NCBI GenBank assembly: GCA_902806565.1
Contig: CADCXA010000021.1
Span: 434,001-498,000 of the forward strand
Direction of reading: 5' to 3'
Length of the DNA: 64,000 nt
DNA from: Hypoxylon rubiginosum
Lineage: Eukaryota; Ascomycota; Sordariomycetes; Xylariales; Hypoxylaceae
The translations under genes were made by a program, and so were the position numbers. Below, one piece after another: positions 33,282 through 44,167 of the stretch (position 1 is the first letter of the stretch; every line of letters begins with the position of its first letter). The notes beneath the pieces were generated by a model that saw only the letters and a program-made list of their open reading frames with translations, did no database searches and was not told the origin of the DNA.

Positions 33282-35342
33282 ATGGCTACAAATCAATCGG
33301 CGAGGCCCACCTCGCCCACCTCTCCCGAAGATGACATGGATGATTTTCCGAGCCCCAAGTTCCCCGCCGGCCCTCCGAGTATCATCTCCTCGCGAATGAC
33401 CGATATCGCGTCCGAAGACGGTGATGGTATCACGCAAGAGCAAACGAGAACAAACACTAGCCAAAGGAGGAGTCTTCGCGCCACCGAAGAGCGCCCCGGG
33501 ACTGCTAGGACTGGCATGTCGTCGTCGCGCGGCGCACTGCCGCAGTCAACGCCCATGAGAAAGGCTATGCAAAGAGGAAGTGTGAGTGGCAGTGTCAACA
33601 GCGGTCGTCCGGCTAGTTCCACGAGCCGAAGCCACGTTCCTCTAGCATCCCATGCCTTCTTCCATCCTATGAGCTCTCAGAAACTTCAGGCCCAGCGAGG
33701 CGCGTCACGTCCCACCACCGGTATCCAGCATCGACCAAGCATTGATGATATCCCAGACGAGGACCAATCTCACGTTGTCCCACAGGGTGCTACTATAACA
33801 AGACCTATAACACGAGTGGTTCGCCACACCGATGACGGTGACGTGCAGCCGCCTCCCTCCAGAGGCACGGAAGCGACGGAACCGTCCGATCGTATCACCG
33901 CCACCACGAGTCCCACTAGGGGGCACTATCCTACGGGCAGTCTTAGTGAGAGCGTGCGTCCTTTGCAGCGCAAGAAGGCAGAAGAGAAGGGCCTCAGCCT
34001 TGATCTCAATAAAACTAAGTCTTTCAGGACTGGTGGGAACTTACCGAGCCCTATCAAGTCGCCGCGGTCTTTCAGGTCGAGTATTTTCTTGCCTAGTAAG
34101 GGCGAATCCACAGCCGCTCCCACAAATCGCAACACGCACGGCGCAGAAAAGCTATCTTCCGGCGCGTCGTCTCCCCAGTTCACGCCTGCTACGATTACCG
34201 TCCCTGCCACGAATATGCAGGCGGTCAAGCAGAAGACCCCGGGCCATAGCTATAACCATGAGTATTTTGAGGGCAATACCGTGTTCTGTATCGGAGGTCG
34301 CTTGCAGAACACACGCCACCGACCCATCAATATTGCGACGGGGTTCCTGGTTGTCCTACCAGCTGTCCTCTTTTTTGTATTTTCTGCGCCGTACTTGTGG
34401 CATCACGTTTCCCCCGCTGTTCCCCTACTCTTTGCGTACCTGTTTTATATCTGTGTGTCGTCTTTTCTTCGCGCGTCGGGCTCGGATCCAGGGGTGAGTA
34501 GAACTGATGCTACAATTGCCCACGTAAGACGATACTAACAGGATATCTAGATCCTGCCACGAAATCTCCACCAATTCCCTCCAGCGGATGATCGTGAAGA
34601 TCCCCTGCGCGTAGCGCCCCCAACAAATGACTGGGCACTAGTCAAATCGGCCGAGCCCAGTACTGCGGCGATGGAAGTACCGACGAAATATTGTAAGACG
34701 TGTAATATTTGGCGCCCACCGCGAGCCCATCACTGTCGATTATGTGACAACTGTATCGAAACCCAAGACCATCACTGCGTTTGGATCAACAACTGTGTTG
34801 GGAGACGGAACTACCGATATTTCTTTACCTTTCTGACTTCGGCCACTCTCCTTTCGCTCTACTTGATTGCGGCGTCGCTTGCTCAGATAGGGGTGTTTTC
34901 GAATGAGCAAGACATCCCCTTTGGAACAGCTATCGGCCACTTCAGAGTCCCGTTTGCCATGGTCATCTACGGTATCTTGTGCTTTACGTATCCGGCCGCT
35001 TTAATGGGATACCACCTGTTCCTCATGGCTAGAGGCGAGACAACCAGGGAGTTTCTAAACTCTCACAAATTCTTGAAGAAGGATAGGTACCGAGCCTTCA
35101 CCCAAGGGAGCATATGGAAAAACTGGGCCGTAGTGCTGTGTCGTCCGCGGCCGCCAACGTATTACCGTTTCAAGCATCGGTTTGAGGAGGGGGACCAGCG
35201 GTTCGGAGACCGACGAAGTCAGCAGAGGAGCAACTCGTCTAGCGATGGACAGGATATGGAGATGCACACGGTTCGATCCGCGGCTGCCGAGGGGTTTCAG
35301 GGACCAACCGCCCTGCGCAACCTTACAGCCAGTACACGATAA
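33282..35342 (+). CDS. erf2: palmitoyltransferase Erf2 (DHHC family)
   Basis: Two exons (33282-34493, 34551-35342) around a 57-nt intron with a perfect TACTAAC branch point give 667 residues. The N-terminal 330 residues are Ser/Thr/Pro-rich and disordered. Two membrane segments follow (LVVLPAVLFFVFSAPYLW and AVPLLFAYLFYICVSSFL). The cysteine-rich domain contains KYCKTCNIWRPPRAHHCRLC and QDHHCVWINNC, with the catalytic DHHC Cys near residue 479. Two more helices come after it. Erf2 with its partner Erf4 palmitoylates Ras at the ER. The domain order and the NYRYFFTFL and TTREFLNSHK segments match Erf2 rather than other fungal DHHC enzymes. The disordered N-terminus is much longer than in yeast Erf2. 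Confidence 0.93.
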
Positions 35343-36373
35343 AACACCAACGTTGCTGGTTATATTCTTCTTACATTTCACACCTGTGTGACTGACAGTT
35401 TTCAGACTCGGTTGCTGGATACCGCCGCCCTACGTAATGTCTTCTAGCATGTATACCCCCAACAATCAACTTCTTGTTCTGTACTACTTACCGCGTTGCG
35501 TTTGAGCACACGTGAGACATGGCGGCGTTCTGAAGTATTTCTTTTCCGTTTGGTGAATTTTGTGAAAAAATGTCGACGAGGTGAGACGGGTTAAGAGATG
35601 GGTTGTAAATGATGTGATGTTATTCGAAAGGGTGTTGATTCCTGGTCGTATTGAAGAGACCGTCTGCCTAGGCAGAATACCATTGTACAGGTTTAGGTAA
35701 TGTCGGAGTCAATCGGAGTCAATTCGCCAATACACGAGAGTTGATCTCTCCTTAGAGGAGTTGTAGAATATTCGAGTTTATTTATTTGTATAGTGAGACC
35801 GTTTATGTGAGTGTTTTGTCTTATGAGACTTGATGGTTATCATTAACAATATAACCCCCAAAGATATTTGTCGTCTTTATCGTAATAAACCCTTTCTTAA
35901 CTTACCGATAATCCGCTGCTCTTTCGGAGTATATATATATATATCTTGAATGGTCACTTACCTCTTATTGAGAAGGTAGCTATACTCGATCATGTTGATA
36001 TAGTTACAGTTACATAAGTTATTGTCTCTGTTGGCCCGTGCTCACTTGTCCTACTATGCATTTCCCTATTTCTTCCCCTCTCCCCCACTCCTCCTTATAC
36101 CGTAAGCTAGATCAGGAAGCTAGTCTGGAGCTCGACTAGCAGCTTTCTCATACGAACGAACAAAATTTGCATCTTCTTGAACAACCTCCTTCGCTAATCC
36201 CTTTTCTTGCTTTTGAGGATCTTGTCTGGGTCATGAATGTTTTACCTCACTCGCTTACTGTTCGTCCTTCCAGCCTTCGTTCGAGTTGAGAAACATAGAC
36301 TTAACCGATTGCCTACCGAAATTACTAAGATCTGGCTTCCGACTATATACCTCCCCGAAAATAATCCTCAAGG
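35343..36373. other. intergenic region, erf2 to symporter gene
   Basis: 1.03 kb, AT-rich with a short (AT)n run at 35930-35944. No gene supported. Confidence 0.55.
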
Positions 36374-38699
36374 ATGGGCCAGCCTTCGTTTGAGGCTTCG
36401 AACGCCATTATATATGTTACTTATGGCGCCTTCTTGTATGCTACCTGCTCGTCTACGTTTACACATGTTTCCAAGTCTTGCTAATGGTAACTCTGCAGAC
36501 TGTTGGGAACGGGCTTAGCCTGGAAGATGAGAAACCAGTCCAAGGCTGAGTTTCTCTCAGGAAACAGGACGCAGACGGGTTAGAAATCCAAACCGGGCCA
36601 GGATATGCTGACGTCTCTCGCGGCAATCTCCCTCCCTCTTTTCCCTTTCCTTGTACGTACAGGACCTGTACTAACATTGTCCGGTAGCCTTTCCACTGGC
36701 CCTCAACTTCATCGCTGCCGGTGAGTAGGATAATCTTTAGGATCCATCAGAGAATCATCTCTCTCTCTCTCTCTCTTCTTGTCCGAGGAGCAAGAGCGGT
36801 GGCACCTTCATATCGATCCGACTAGGCAGAAAGGGCACAACGAAAATGCTACTACGCTAGGTAGTAGCGCGAGCATTAGAGAGTATGAGTTGCGCAACCG
36901 ACAAGTAGGTTTTGTACCCACGTACGACAACGTCTCCTCCCTCGTGCGGGTTCCTGCGGAGCTCTGGCGTGAGGGAGGTAAGACAGACTGTGGCTCACTA
37001 CGGGCGCCGAATCGAAGCAGCTTTGGTTAGATCCACCCTTGCTCTCCCCTAGTGATAGGAGAGAGCGGGGAGATCTCTGGAGAGGCTGCGGAGATGAAGC
37101 TGAGATTGTACCGTAATTACTCGATCAAGTTAATGCTTGCGTGGGAAACGTGCTGCCGCTCCGATTCCCCCCTTCCCCTCCCCTTCCCCCTTTTTCAATG
37201 TTTCGACTTACTAACCTTAGTGCTTCATTCTTTTCTCAGCTATGGGGTCGGGAATCCTGTTCTCGTATCCGCAGTTGGGCGTCCTCGCCGGGGTCCAGGG
37301 CGTCGTCGTCTACGCCATTGCCTCGGCCTGCCCGCTGTTGATATTCGCCGCTTTGGCGCCCATCATCCGTGGCAAGTGTCCCGAAGGATTCGTACTTACC
37401 GAATGGACGAGACAGCGGTACGGCATCGTGACGGCCCTCTACCTAGGTGCTCTGACCCTACTCACCCTGTTTCTGTATATGGTAGCGGAGCTTTCTGCGA
37501 TTGGCCAAGTCGTCGAGGCATTGACTGGCCTGGACGGCCTCCCTGTTGTTATCGTCGAGTGTGTCGTGACTACCGTCTATACATGTACGTTATCCGCTCT
37601 GCACCTCTTCACTATCGTGCTATATCGTCTTGCTAATACAGCCACGATAGCTCTCGGAGGCTTCAAGATCTCTTTCATCACCGACAACGTTCAAGGCGCC
37701 ATGATCTGCTTCCTGATTCTCATAGCGACTATCACCATCGGTGCCAAAACAGATATCAAGCCCGAGCTGATAGCCGACTCCGGGCTGCTCAACTCGAGCC
37801 TCGTAGGGTGGCAGCTCATATACATCCTGCCTGTCGCCATCCTAACCAACGACTTCTTCCTAGCCAACTACTGGCTTCGCGCGTTCGCTTCCAAGACGGA
37901 CAGGGATCTCTGGATCGGAGTTTCGGTCGCTATGGTCGTCATCCTCATCGTCTTGACCCTGGTAGGCTGCACCGGCCTGATCGCCGTGTGGTCGGGCGCC
38001 TTGGAGCCGGATGCCGACGGTTCGGTTGCCTTCTTCCTGCTGCTCGAGCAGCTGCCCAACTGGGTCGTGGGCATCGTCATCGTCATGTCGGTCTGCCTGA
38101 GCACCGCGGCGTTCGACAGCCTGCAGTCCGCCATGGTGTCGTCCGCGTCGAACGACCTATTCCGCAACCGCCTCAACATCTGGTGGATCCGCGGCGCCGT
38201 CGTAGTCATCATCTTCCCGGTGGTGGTGCTCGCGCTCAAGGCGCCAAACATCCTGCAGATCTACCTGATATCCGACCTCCTGTCCGCCGCCACGATCCCG
38301 GTGCTCATGCTCGGGCTATCGGAACGCTGCTACTGGTGGAGGGGCTTCGAAGTCTTGGTCGGCGGGCTGGGCGGGATCTTGACCGTCTTCATCTTTGGCA
38401 CCATCTACTACGGCGACGCGCAGCTGGGTGCCGAGCTCATCCTTTTGGAGCAGGGACTCTACACCGGCGACTGGGGTGCCTTTGGCGCTTTCGTTGCCGC
38501 TCCCGTTGGCGGTCTGCTCTGGGGGTTCGGCGCCCTCGCCTTGAGGCTTACGGTTCTGTTCGTCCAATCTAAGGTGCGAGGTACCCGGTTCGACGCGCTG
38601 GACTACCCTGCCGCCGTGCCGGTTGAGGATTCTTCCACCTTGGCCGATACTAGTGATGAGGCTACTACTACTACCAAGATCATTGGAAAGTTCTTCTAG
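36374..38699 (+). CDS. sodium:solute symporter family transporter
   Basis: Five exons (36374-36435, 36499-36578, 36688-36720, 37240-37584, 37642-38699) give 525 residues. The first three exons are hidden in short open stretches. Joined, they read IIYVTYGAFLLLGTGLAWKM, AEFLSGNRTQTAFPLALNFI and AAAMGSGILFSYPQ, the expected first helices of this SLC5-type fold. Later landmarks are GFVLTEWTRQRYG, GQVVEALTGLDGLPVVIVE, GGFKISFITDNVQG, LPVAILTNDFFLANYWLRAF and STAAFDSLQSAMVSSASNDL. About 12-13 helices are predicted. Fungal relatives include the Dur3 urea transporters, but the substrate here is not evident. Intron 3 is 519 nt, about eight times the usual size in this window. The exon 1 donor is probable: a second donor 15 nt downstream is also in frame. 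Confidence 0.88.
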
Positions 38700-39350
38700 A
38701 CCGAGTTGGACTTCAATGGGAGGTGGCGGCTATATGGAGAATGTGATATGCTCGCGCTGCCTTTGAGAGAAGAGAGAAAAGGGAGAGAGGGGGTAAAATC
38801 AGGTGGATAGGGGTAGAGCTAAAGGGGTCGAGCATGTACGGTTAAACACATGGTGTATACAATGCCATTAATACAAGTTTTACTGTTAAGATTCACTGAG
38901 ATTATACGGATATCTGAGCCAAGAGTGAGCAGAATATTGAACTAACGTTAAGCACACCAGCGAATGATTACACAGCCACTAGAGAAGCATTCTAATCGAA
39001 ACTTGGCAAACCACTTATTATACCATCGTTAAGTAAGGCTAATACTATTTTATCGTCTATTGTGTTAAGCTAAGCTTCCGCTGCAGCTTGATCATCCAAT
39101 GGTCGGAGAAGGAACCTACATCTAAATAGGGGGTAAAAAAGGGGGAAGATCAGATTATAAATTTCATTGTGACATTGGCATTTAGGATATACTTTTCTAT
39201 TGCTAGGTAAGTAGCCTACATTCCCAGTGGCGAGGATATGATGCGAATTTGGATATTAAACAAACCTAATGCGGCTCATTATCTCGGTGTCTCTTTCATA
39301 CATGTCTGTACAAGTATTATGGTACAATTTATCCCCTCCAATCTGTATTC
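38700..39350. other. convergent intergenic region
   Basis: 651 bp between the symporter and mL45-like stops. AT-rich; nothing supportable. Confidence 0.55.
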
Positions 39351-40280
39351 TTATGACGTCTTGGTCTGTTCGACCATGAGAGCTCGTATATTCTCCACGT
39401 CCGCCTTGTAGGACTCGTACGTCGCCTCGGAGAGGGAGCCCCAGATGTGCCAGGGGTGCGGCTCGTAGGTGACGTTGTCCACCTCGGCCTGGAGGACGAG
39501 GTGCTCGGTCATGTGGCGGACGCGCTCGCTGCCGGGGATCTTGACGCCGCCCTTGGCGTCGTCGTAGCGCGTGATGCGCTGGACGCTGGCGATGCTGACG
39601 ACGGCCTGCTTGAGCAGCCGCATGCTGCCGTCGGGCTGGGGCTGGTAGCCCACGCGCCAGTCGGCGATCCGCGGGTAGCGCCACCGCTTGTCGTACCTGA
39701 CGAGGTCCCACTCGACGCGCGTGCCCTTGGGGCGGCTGTCGATGGTGGACGCGAGGGTCATGAATAGCTCGGGAGTGCAGATGCTTCGCAGGGTGTCCTT
39801 GTCGCCGTGGGCCATGGCTGCGGACATTTGGACGTGGAGGGCTTTCGCGGTAGGTATGGCGGCGGACTTGCGGAACTTGAAGAGCGGCCTGCTGGTGAAT
39901 ATCTTGGGCTGCGACGTGACCTTCAGGGACACGACGGTCCATATGCTTTGGGCTCGGGCTCGGAGGTGTAGCCATAGCATCTGGGCGAACTTGGTGGGCT
40001 GGCGCGGATATCGTGAGAGAGGGGGGGCGACGAGGGTTTCGGGTAACAATAAGGTCATGTTGGGTTGTAGCTGTGAGATGTCGTCCTTCTTGAGGCTGCC
40101 GCTCCTAGACTTCAACGGCTTGGTCTTCTTGGGTCCTCTTTTAGCAGCGTATGGCCGCGGCGCTGTTGTGCTGATGGTGCGGTAGAGACCGCATAGGATG
40201 GGAGATGGCGCTCGCCATTGCAGCCTCGGGGGCCTCGGGGAGAGTAACCATGGCCGTGATATGCGAATTAGGTCCGCCAT
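39351..40280 (-). CDS. mitochondrial ribosomal protein mL45 / MBA1-like
   Basis: Single exon, 309 residues. The N-terminus is a mitochondrial presequence rich in Arg and Ser, with YRTISTTAPRPYA near a likely cleavage site. The rest is a Tim44-like domain. Segments include PTAKALHVQMSAAMAHGDKD, LRSICTPELFMTLAS, RVEWDLVRYDKRWRYPRIAD and VQRITRYDDA, then an ending with HPWHIWGSLSEATYESYKAD. mL45 (called Mba1 in yeast) lies at the ribosome exit tunnel on the inner membrane and helps insert newly made respiratory subunits. Fungal annotations use both names. The GC-rich third positions produce a 239-codon shadow frame on the same strand. Confidence 0.85.
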   Translation of the reverse strand: MADLIRISRPWLLSPRPPRLQWRAPSPILCGLYRTISTTAPRPYAAKRGPKKTKPLKSRSGSLKKDDISQLQPNMTLLLPETLVAPPLSRYPRQPTKFAQMLWLHLRARAQSIWTVVSLKVTSQPKIFTSRPLFKFRKSAAIPTAKALHVQMSAAMAHGDKDTLRSICTPELFMTLASTIDSRPKGTRVEWDLVRYDKRWRYPRIADWRVGYQPQPDGSMRLLKQAVVSIASVQRITRYDDAKGGVKIPGSERVRHMTEHLVLQAEVDNVTYEPHPWHIWGSLSEATYESYKADVENIRALMVEQTKTS

Positions 40281-40710
40281 GGGTTCTGTTGTCGCTACCC
40301 AGGTTTATAATAGGCAGGCTCGGGAGAAGTAAGAGGAGTAGGAGGAGCAAGAGGGATGTGTCGATGGGCTCTCAGCTCAGAAGTTGGCCCTCACCGTCGA
40401 GACATGGAATTGGCAATGAATAAATCGATAGCGCATGGGTTTCCGATTTGCCATATACCAAGCATGAACACTCCAAGTGACCCGTTGAATGGTTCTCTTT
40501 GTGCTATCGACTACCTAAGTGAAGTCGAAGTCGCATTTCGTTCAGATGAAAAAATTAGGTGGGTCGACGACTTTCGATAACTTAGAGAGGGCCCTCACAA
40601 GGCTAGCCAATCGGGTAACAGAATTGGAAAGCCATTAATTTTTTACTTTCTTACTAAGTGCATACAGGTATATACAGCACGCTAACCACTAAACCCCCCT
40701 AGCAACTAGG
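40281..40710. other. promoter region of the mL45-like gene
   Basis: 430 bp between the mL45-like start and a TIR element. A GGAGGAG-type purine tract lies near 40325. No gene. Confidence 0.5.
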
Positions 40711-40712
40711 TA

Positions 40713-41239
40713 CCTTAGCGGCAAAATGTGGTTTTGAGAAACGGTTGTAGGACGGTATTACAGTAAGCTATATAGGTACCGTTTATTAGGCATACAACGT
40801 AACCTCAGGAACAATCATTTCTCGCATAACAACGAAATTTCTTATAAACAACAAAATTGAAAAAATGGCCTTTTTCTTTTTCTGAATTTTTATTTTTATT
40901 TTTTTTTACTCAAATAGAATGGAAAATCTCTTTATTGCTTTACGTGGGATTCGAACCTTGGACTTTTACATACATTTCACATTGTGGGTCATTACGCTTT
41001 ACTACTAGGCCATATGGGGTTACGCTGCGCACGCGAGCTGATCATATTATTAACTATTATATACTAATGGAATAATCTAACCAATCAAATAATTTCTATT
41101 TGCAAAGTGGAAAATAATTTTTGCGTATATAATGGTAATTGAAGAAAAAAGAATTTATTTTAGGTAAATAATTGTAGCTGCGAATTATTATTTACAGCTG
41201 CGTACAACCGTTTCTCAAAACCACCTTTTGCCGCTAAGG
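40713..41239. mobile_element. non-autonomous TIR element with TA target duplication
   Basis: A 527-bp AT-rich element. Its ends are inverted 37-bp repeats (40713-40749 and 41203-41239) with one mismatch, starting CCTTAGCGGCAAAA. TA flanks both ends (40711-40712 and 41240-41241), as expected for Tc1/mariner-like insertion. The interior has no transposase frame. It carries a tRNA-like RNA polymerase III promoter pair on the minus strand, followed by an A-rich run on that strand, so it may be a MITE that contains a SINE-like sequence. The Tc1/mariner assignment is structural only. Confidence 0.75.
40940..41020 (-). repeat. tRNA-like head with A and B boxes (SINE-like)
   Basis: On the minus strand an A-box match, TGGCCTAGTAGTAAAGCG (41012-40995), is followed 55 nt later by a perfect B-box, GGTTCGAATCC (40957-40947). 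The arms that should form acceptor and T stems do not pair well, so it is not a working tRNA. An A-rich tract follows on the same strand at about 40917-40880, as in SINE tails. Confidence 0.55.
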
Positions 41240-41241
41240 TA

Positions 41242-41670
41242 CGGGCTAGGTACTACCTGGACGTTATTAGGCAGGTCAAGCATCGCCTTACCCACTGTCG
41301 AGGCGCTAGATTGGCCTTGGGTAGGGGGTTTTGAACAATTAGGTAGGTATTGTACTCGACAGTTCGTTTATTAGAATTTATAGGGGGGGTTGCTACACGT
41401 ACATATGTAGTAATATGACCTCACAAGGCCACATCGCCCATTACTGTAATCCTACTCTCTTTTTACTCTCTTTTCCACATACATTAGAACGGAATTGTCT
41501 ATTTCTACCGCCTCACCCTCCCTGCCACCACTTCCTATGGCCAACTCGCTGTTCGGGACGTGGACGATAACGACGACGACGAGTCGCAACTAATCGGACG
41601 TAGCAAAGCGACGGCAGCGGGCTATAGGTCTCCTGGAATACTCGAGCTCTCCTTGGGAGGCCCCCCTTGA
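41242..41670. other. eos1 promoter region
   Basis: 429 bp between the TIR element and eos1. It contains TACTACCTGG and TTAGGTAGGTA words and CT-rich sequence from 41450. No other gene. Confidence 0.5.
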
Positions 41671-42520
41671 ATGGCCAACCCACCGCTCTATTCCAAAAGC
41701 GATGGCACCGACGAGACGACCACAACCCATACTCACGATCACCCACACGCCCACGCCCACGCCCCTGTCGTAGCCGTCTCCCTCCTGCAGCCTCGTGTTG
41801 CCGTCGCACTCGGCATTCCCAAGCGGTGGCATCATACCCTATCCGCCTGCCGTCTGCTATCTGTTGTGCCTCCCTTCTGCTGGGGTCTTCGCTTTGCCCT
41901 ACGCTTTCTAGTGGCCGACCTGTCCCGCCCGCCCAATCGACGCCATGGCCATGGCCGTGATACTCCTCCCACCTCCGACTTGAGGCTGACCGAGACGGCC
42001 CTAGCTATCATATGGGTATGTCGTCTGCTGGCTTCGTCCGCAATCCTACTGACCGTGTATATCTCGCCAGTGCTGCGCCTCGGCATATCTCGCCTTTTTC
42101 TTCACCGACTGCCTCATGTCCCGCTGGCTCATCAACTACACCCCGCAAGCCACCGTCGTCCGCCTCTTCACCACCAGCTGCGCCTTCGCCTACCTGACCT
42201 CGTGGATCGTATACCTGGCCGGTGGTTCCCAGGACCCCGGCCTGCTGCTGCCCGCCTGGATCGGCATCGCTACCATATTAACCACCTGCTACCACTTCAC
42301 CCAACGCAAGATCAAGATACGGAAGGAGACCTTTGCCAGTATCAGTGTCTTCTCCATCGCTAGTTTCATCAGCATGGTTGCCCTACTGTTGCATTCCCAC
42401 TCGACGAGAGTCGCATATCAAGATGTCCCTCTGGTTGCCTTGGCCAAACGGACCGGTCAGATTGCAGGACATATCTTCTTCCATGTTCTTGGTCTCCCTA
42501 GGGACGTAGATGGGTTATGA
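41671..42520 (+). CDS. eos1: N-glycosylation protein Eos1
   Basis: Two exons (41671-42015, 42071-42520) around a 55-nt intron give 264 residues. The family-typical block LLQPRVAVALGIPKRWHHTL opens the conserved part. LRLTETALAIIW follows, joined by the splice to CCASAYLAFFFTDCLMSRWL and then INYTPQATVVRLFTTS. Later come AYLTSWIVYLAGGSQDPGLL and RKETFASISVFSIASFISM. About four membrane segments are visible. Eos1 is an ER membrane protein needed for normal N-glycan processing and oxidative-stress tolerance in yeast. The His-rich stretch near residue 20 (THTHDHPHAHAHA) is unusual and could bind metal, or may be low complexity only. Confidence 0.9.
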
Positions 42521-43476
42521 TTTCGACCAGTTTGCGTGTGCGGCCTTGGTTTCAATTATCTAAATAAGATGAGAAAATAGCCATCTTAGGCTACTCTAAA
42601 TCATTTTACGGTGGAGGCGGCCGACATGGTATTCGTGTGCCTACGTTTGACTAGGCAGAGCAGATGGCAAGTATATATTGCACTCTCGTCTGTTCTTTGT
42701 GTTGGTGCAGTTGGCACCCCCGTCCGTAATCTGGCATACGTTACTACAAACGCGAGCTGCTACCCTCGCCCGTCTGGCCCGTCTGGCCCGTCTATCTCGA
42801 TATATGACACGTACCTAAGGTAGATGTGTTTGACAAAGATTGCCAGCAGTGGATACTAGGCGGGCTTGGGCAATGGCTGGTGACGACTATTCTTTCAGAT
42901 GTTTCTAGATACCCCTATCCAAACTGAGACCGTGCTTCTAAATATGGCTTCCCCAAAGCTCAGCTGTGTGACTACGTCTGGATATTAATTTACACTGTAC
43001 TTATTCTTAGTGGACCCGTTTCGTTTGTTTGAATCTCGTAGGCAGATCTTTGAGCTTACCTACAACTCCTCGACGTCTTACTGCGTATTCCATACTCAAG
43101 TAATGTATGTATATTAATGTTCCCGCCTCGCACCATTATGAAGCTCGAACTGGCCTCTTAGAAGCCCGAAGAGTTAGTTTCTACGGACAAACGCTTTCAA
43201 TATTACCGAATACAGTATCCAAGAACATAGGGTTAGACTGTGCGTGTGGCGCCGGCAAGTTACGGGTAGAAACCTTGGAAGCGGGAGACTTGTATTAAAA
43301 TAAAAGCCATTCCGCTCCCGTCCTTCTTGAGCAAGGGCCTAAAGGCCTAGGGGCCTCATGATTCCAACCTCCACTTTTCTTTTCTGTTTAGCTCCACACT
43401 CCGTAGAGTCCAAGAGTTAACTAGTATCTTCTATTCCTGAGTGTCGTGCTGTAGATTGCTATAGCCAGCAGTGAGG
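42521..43476. other. intergenic region, eos1 to homeodomain gene
   Basis: 956 bp without a supportable gene. Three copies of GTCTGGCCC lie near 42770-42793. Confidence 0.55.
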
Positions 43477-44167
43477 ATGGTACGCAGTTTTAACGAGGCC
43501 CAGATGGCCATTCTGGAAGAATACTGGCAGTTTCGTTTCGACGCACCGCGACCTGCTAAGCAATTGAGTATACCAGCCGCCCTAAGATGCTGCGAAGTTG
43601 GCCCGCCAGTCACCTCGCAGGACGTAGGCCGGTACGTATTACCTCTGGTCCTGTGCTGCCGAGAATTAAGAATCGCTGACCAAATTGACGTTGTGGTCAC
43701 GCAGGTATTTTTCAAATCGCGCCGCGAGAGAGAGTGGACAGCCACGAGCTAGACCTTTGACGACTGCGCAGCGGGAGCTGCTAGAAGAGAGTTTCGAAGA
43801 CGACCCATTTCCGTATACGGGCACTTTTATCGTGCTCACGTACCAGACCAAGCTGCGGCCCAAGCAGGTGAAGCAGTGGTTTGATAATCAGAGGAAGAAG
43901 CTTAGATCGTATGGCTTACCCCTGACAACAAGCAACTTGGTCGAGCAAGACGCGGCGGCTGCGGCGAGGATGTGGAGGGCTTTTAAGGCAGACCCGGACG
44001 ACTACGCAAAGCAGCTGTGGCTCGGTACTATCTCGAGCCGTACGGGAGCCTACACCGGAAAGGTGGCTGGTATAGCTGAGAGAGAAGAATGGGAGAGGTC
44101 ATGGGGCACTGTTGGAGAGGGTCACGATGTGGACGTAGTTGGTAATGATGGCAGTTCGTCGGCATGA
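43477..44167 (+). CDS. double-homeodomain protein
   Basis: Two exons (43477-43631, 43705-44167) give 205 residues. Residues of about 4-60 have a homeodomain pattern: FNEAQMAILEEYW for helix 1 and VTSQDVGRYFSNRAARE for helix 3, with the usual Trp of the WF pair replaced by Tyr. The intron falls inside that third helix. A second, clearer homeodomain covers about residues 68-125, with LTTAQRELLEESFEDDPFPY and a recognition helix LRPKQVKQWFDNQRKKL. That helix has the invariant Trp-Phe, Asn and Arg. A C-terminal tail of 80 residues ends in an acidic stretch. It should be a nuclear DNA-binding protein, with unknown targets. Confidence 0.82.

Noticed and set aside
39256..39975. 239-codon minus-strand frame
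   Set aside because: It overlaps the mL45-like gene in another frame of the same strand and has shadow-type Arg/His/Pro composition.
40940..41020. Functional tRNA gene
   Set aside because: A and B boxes are present, but acceptor and T-stem pairs fail to form, so it is listed only as a tRNA-like repeat.
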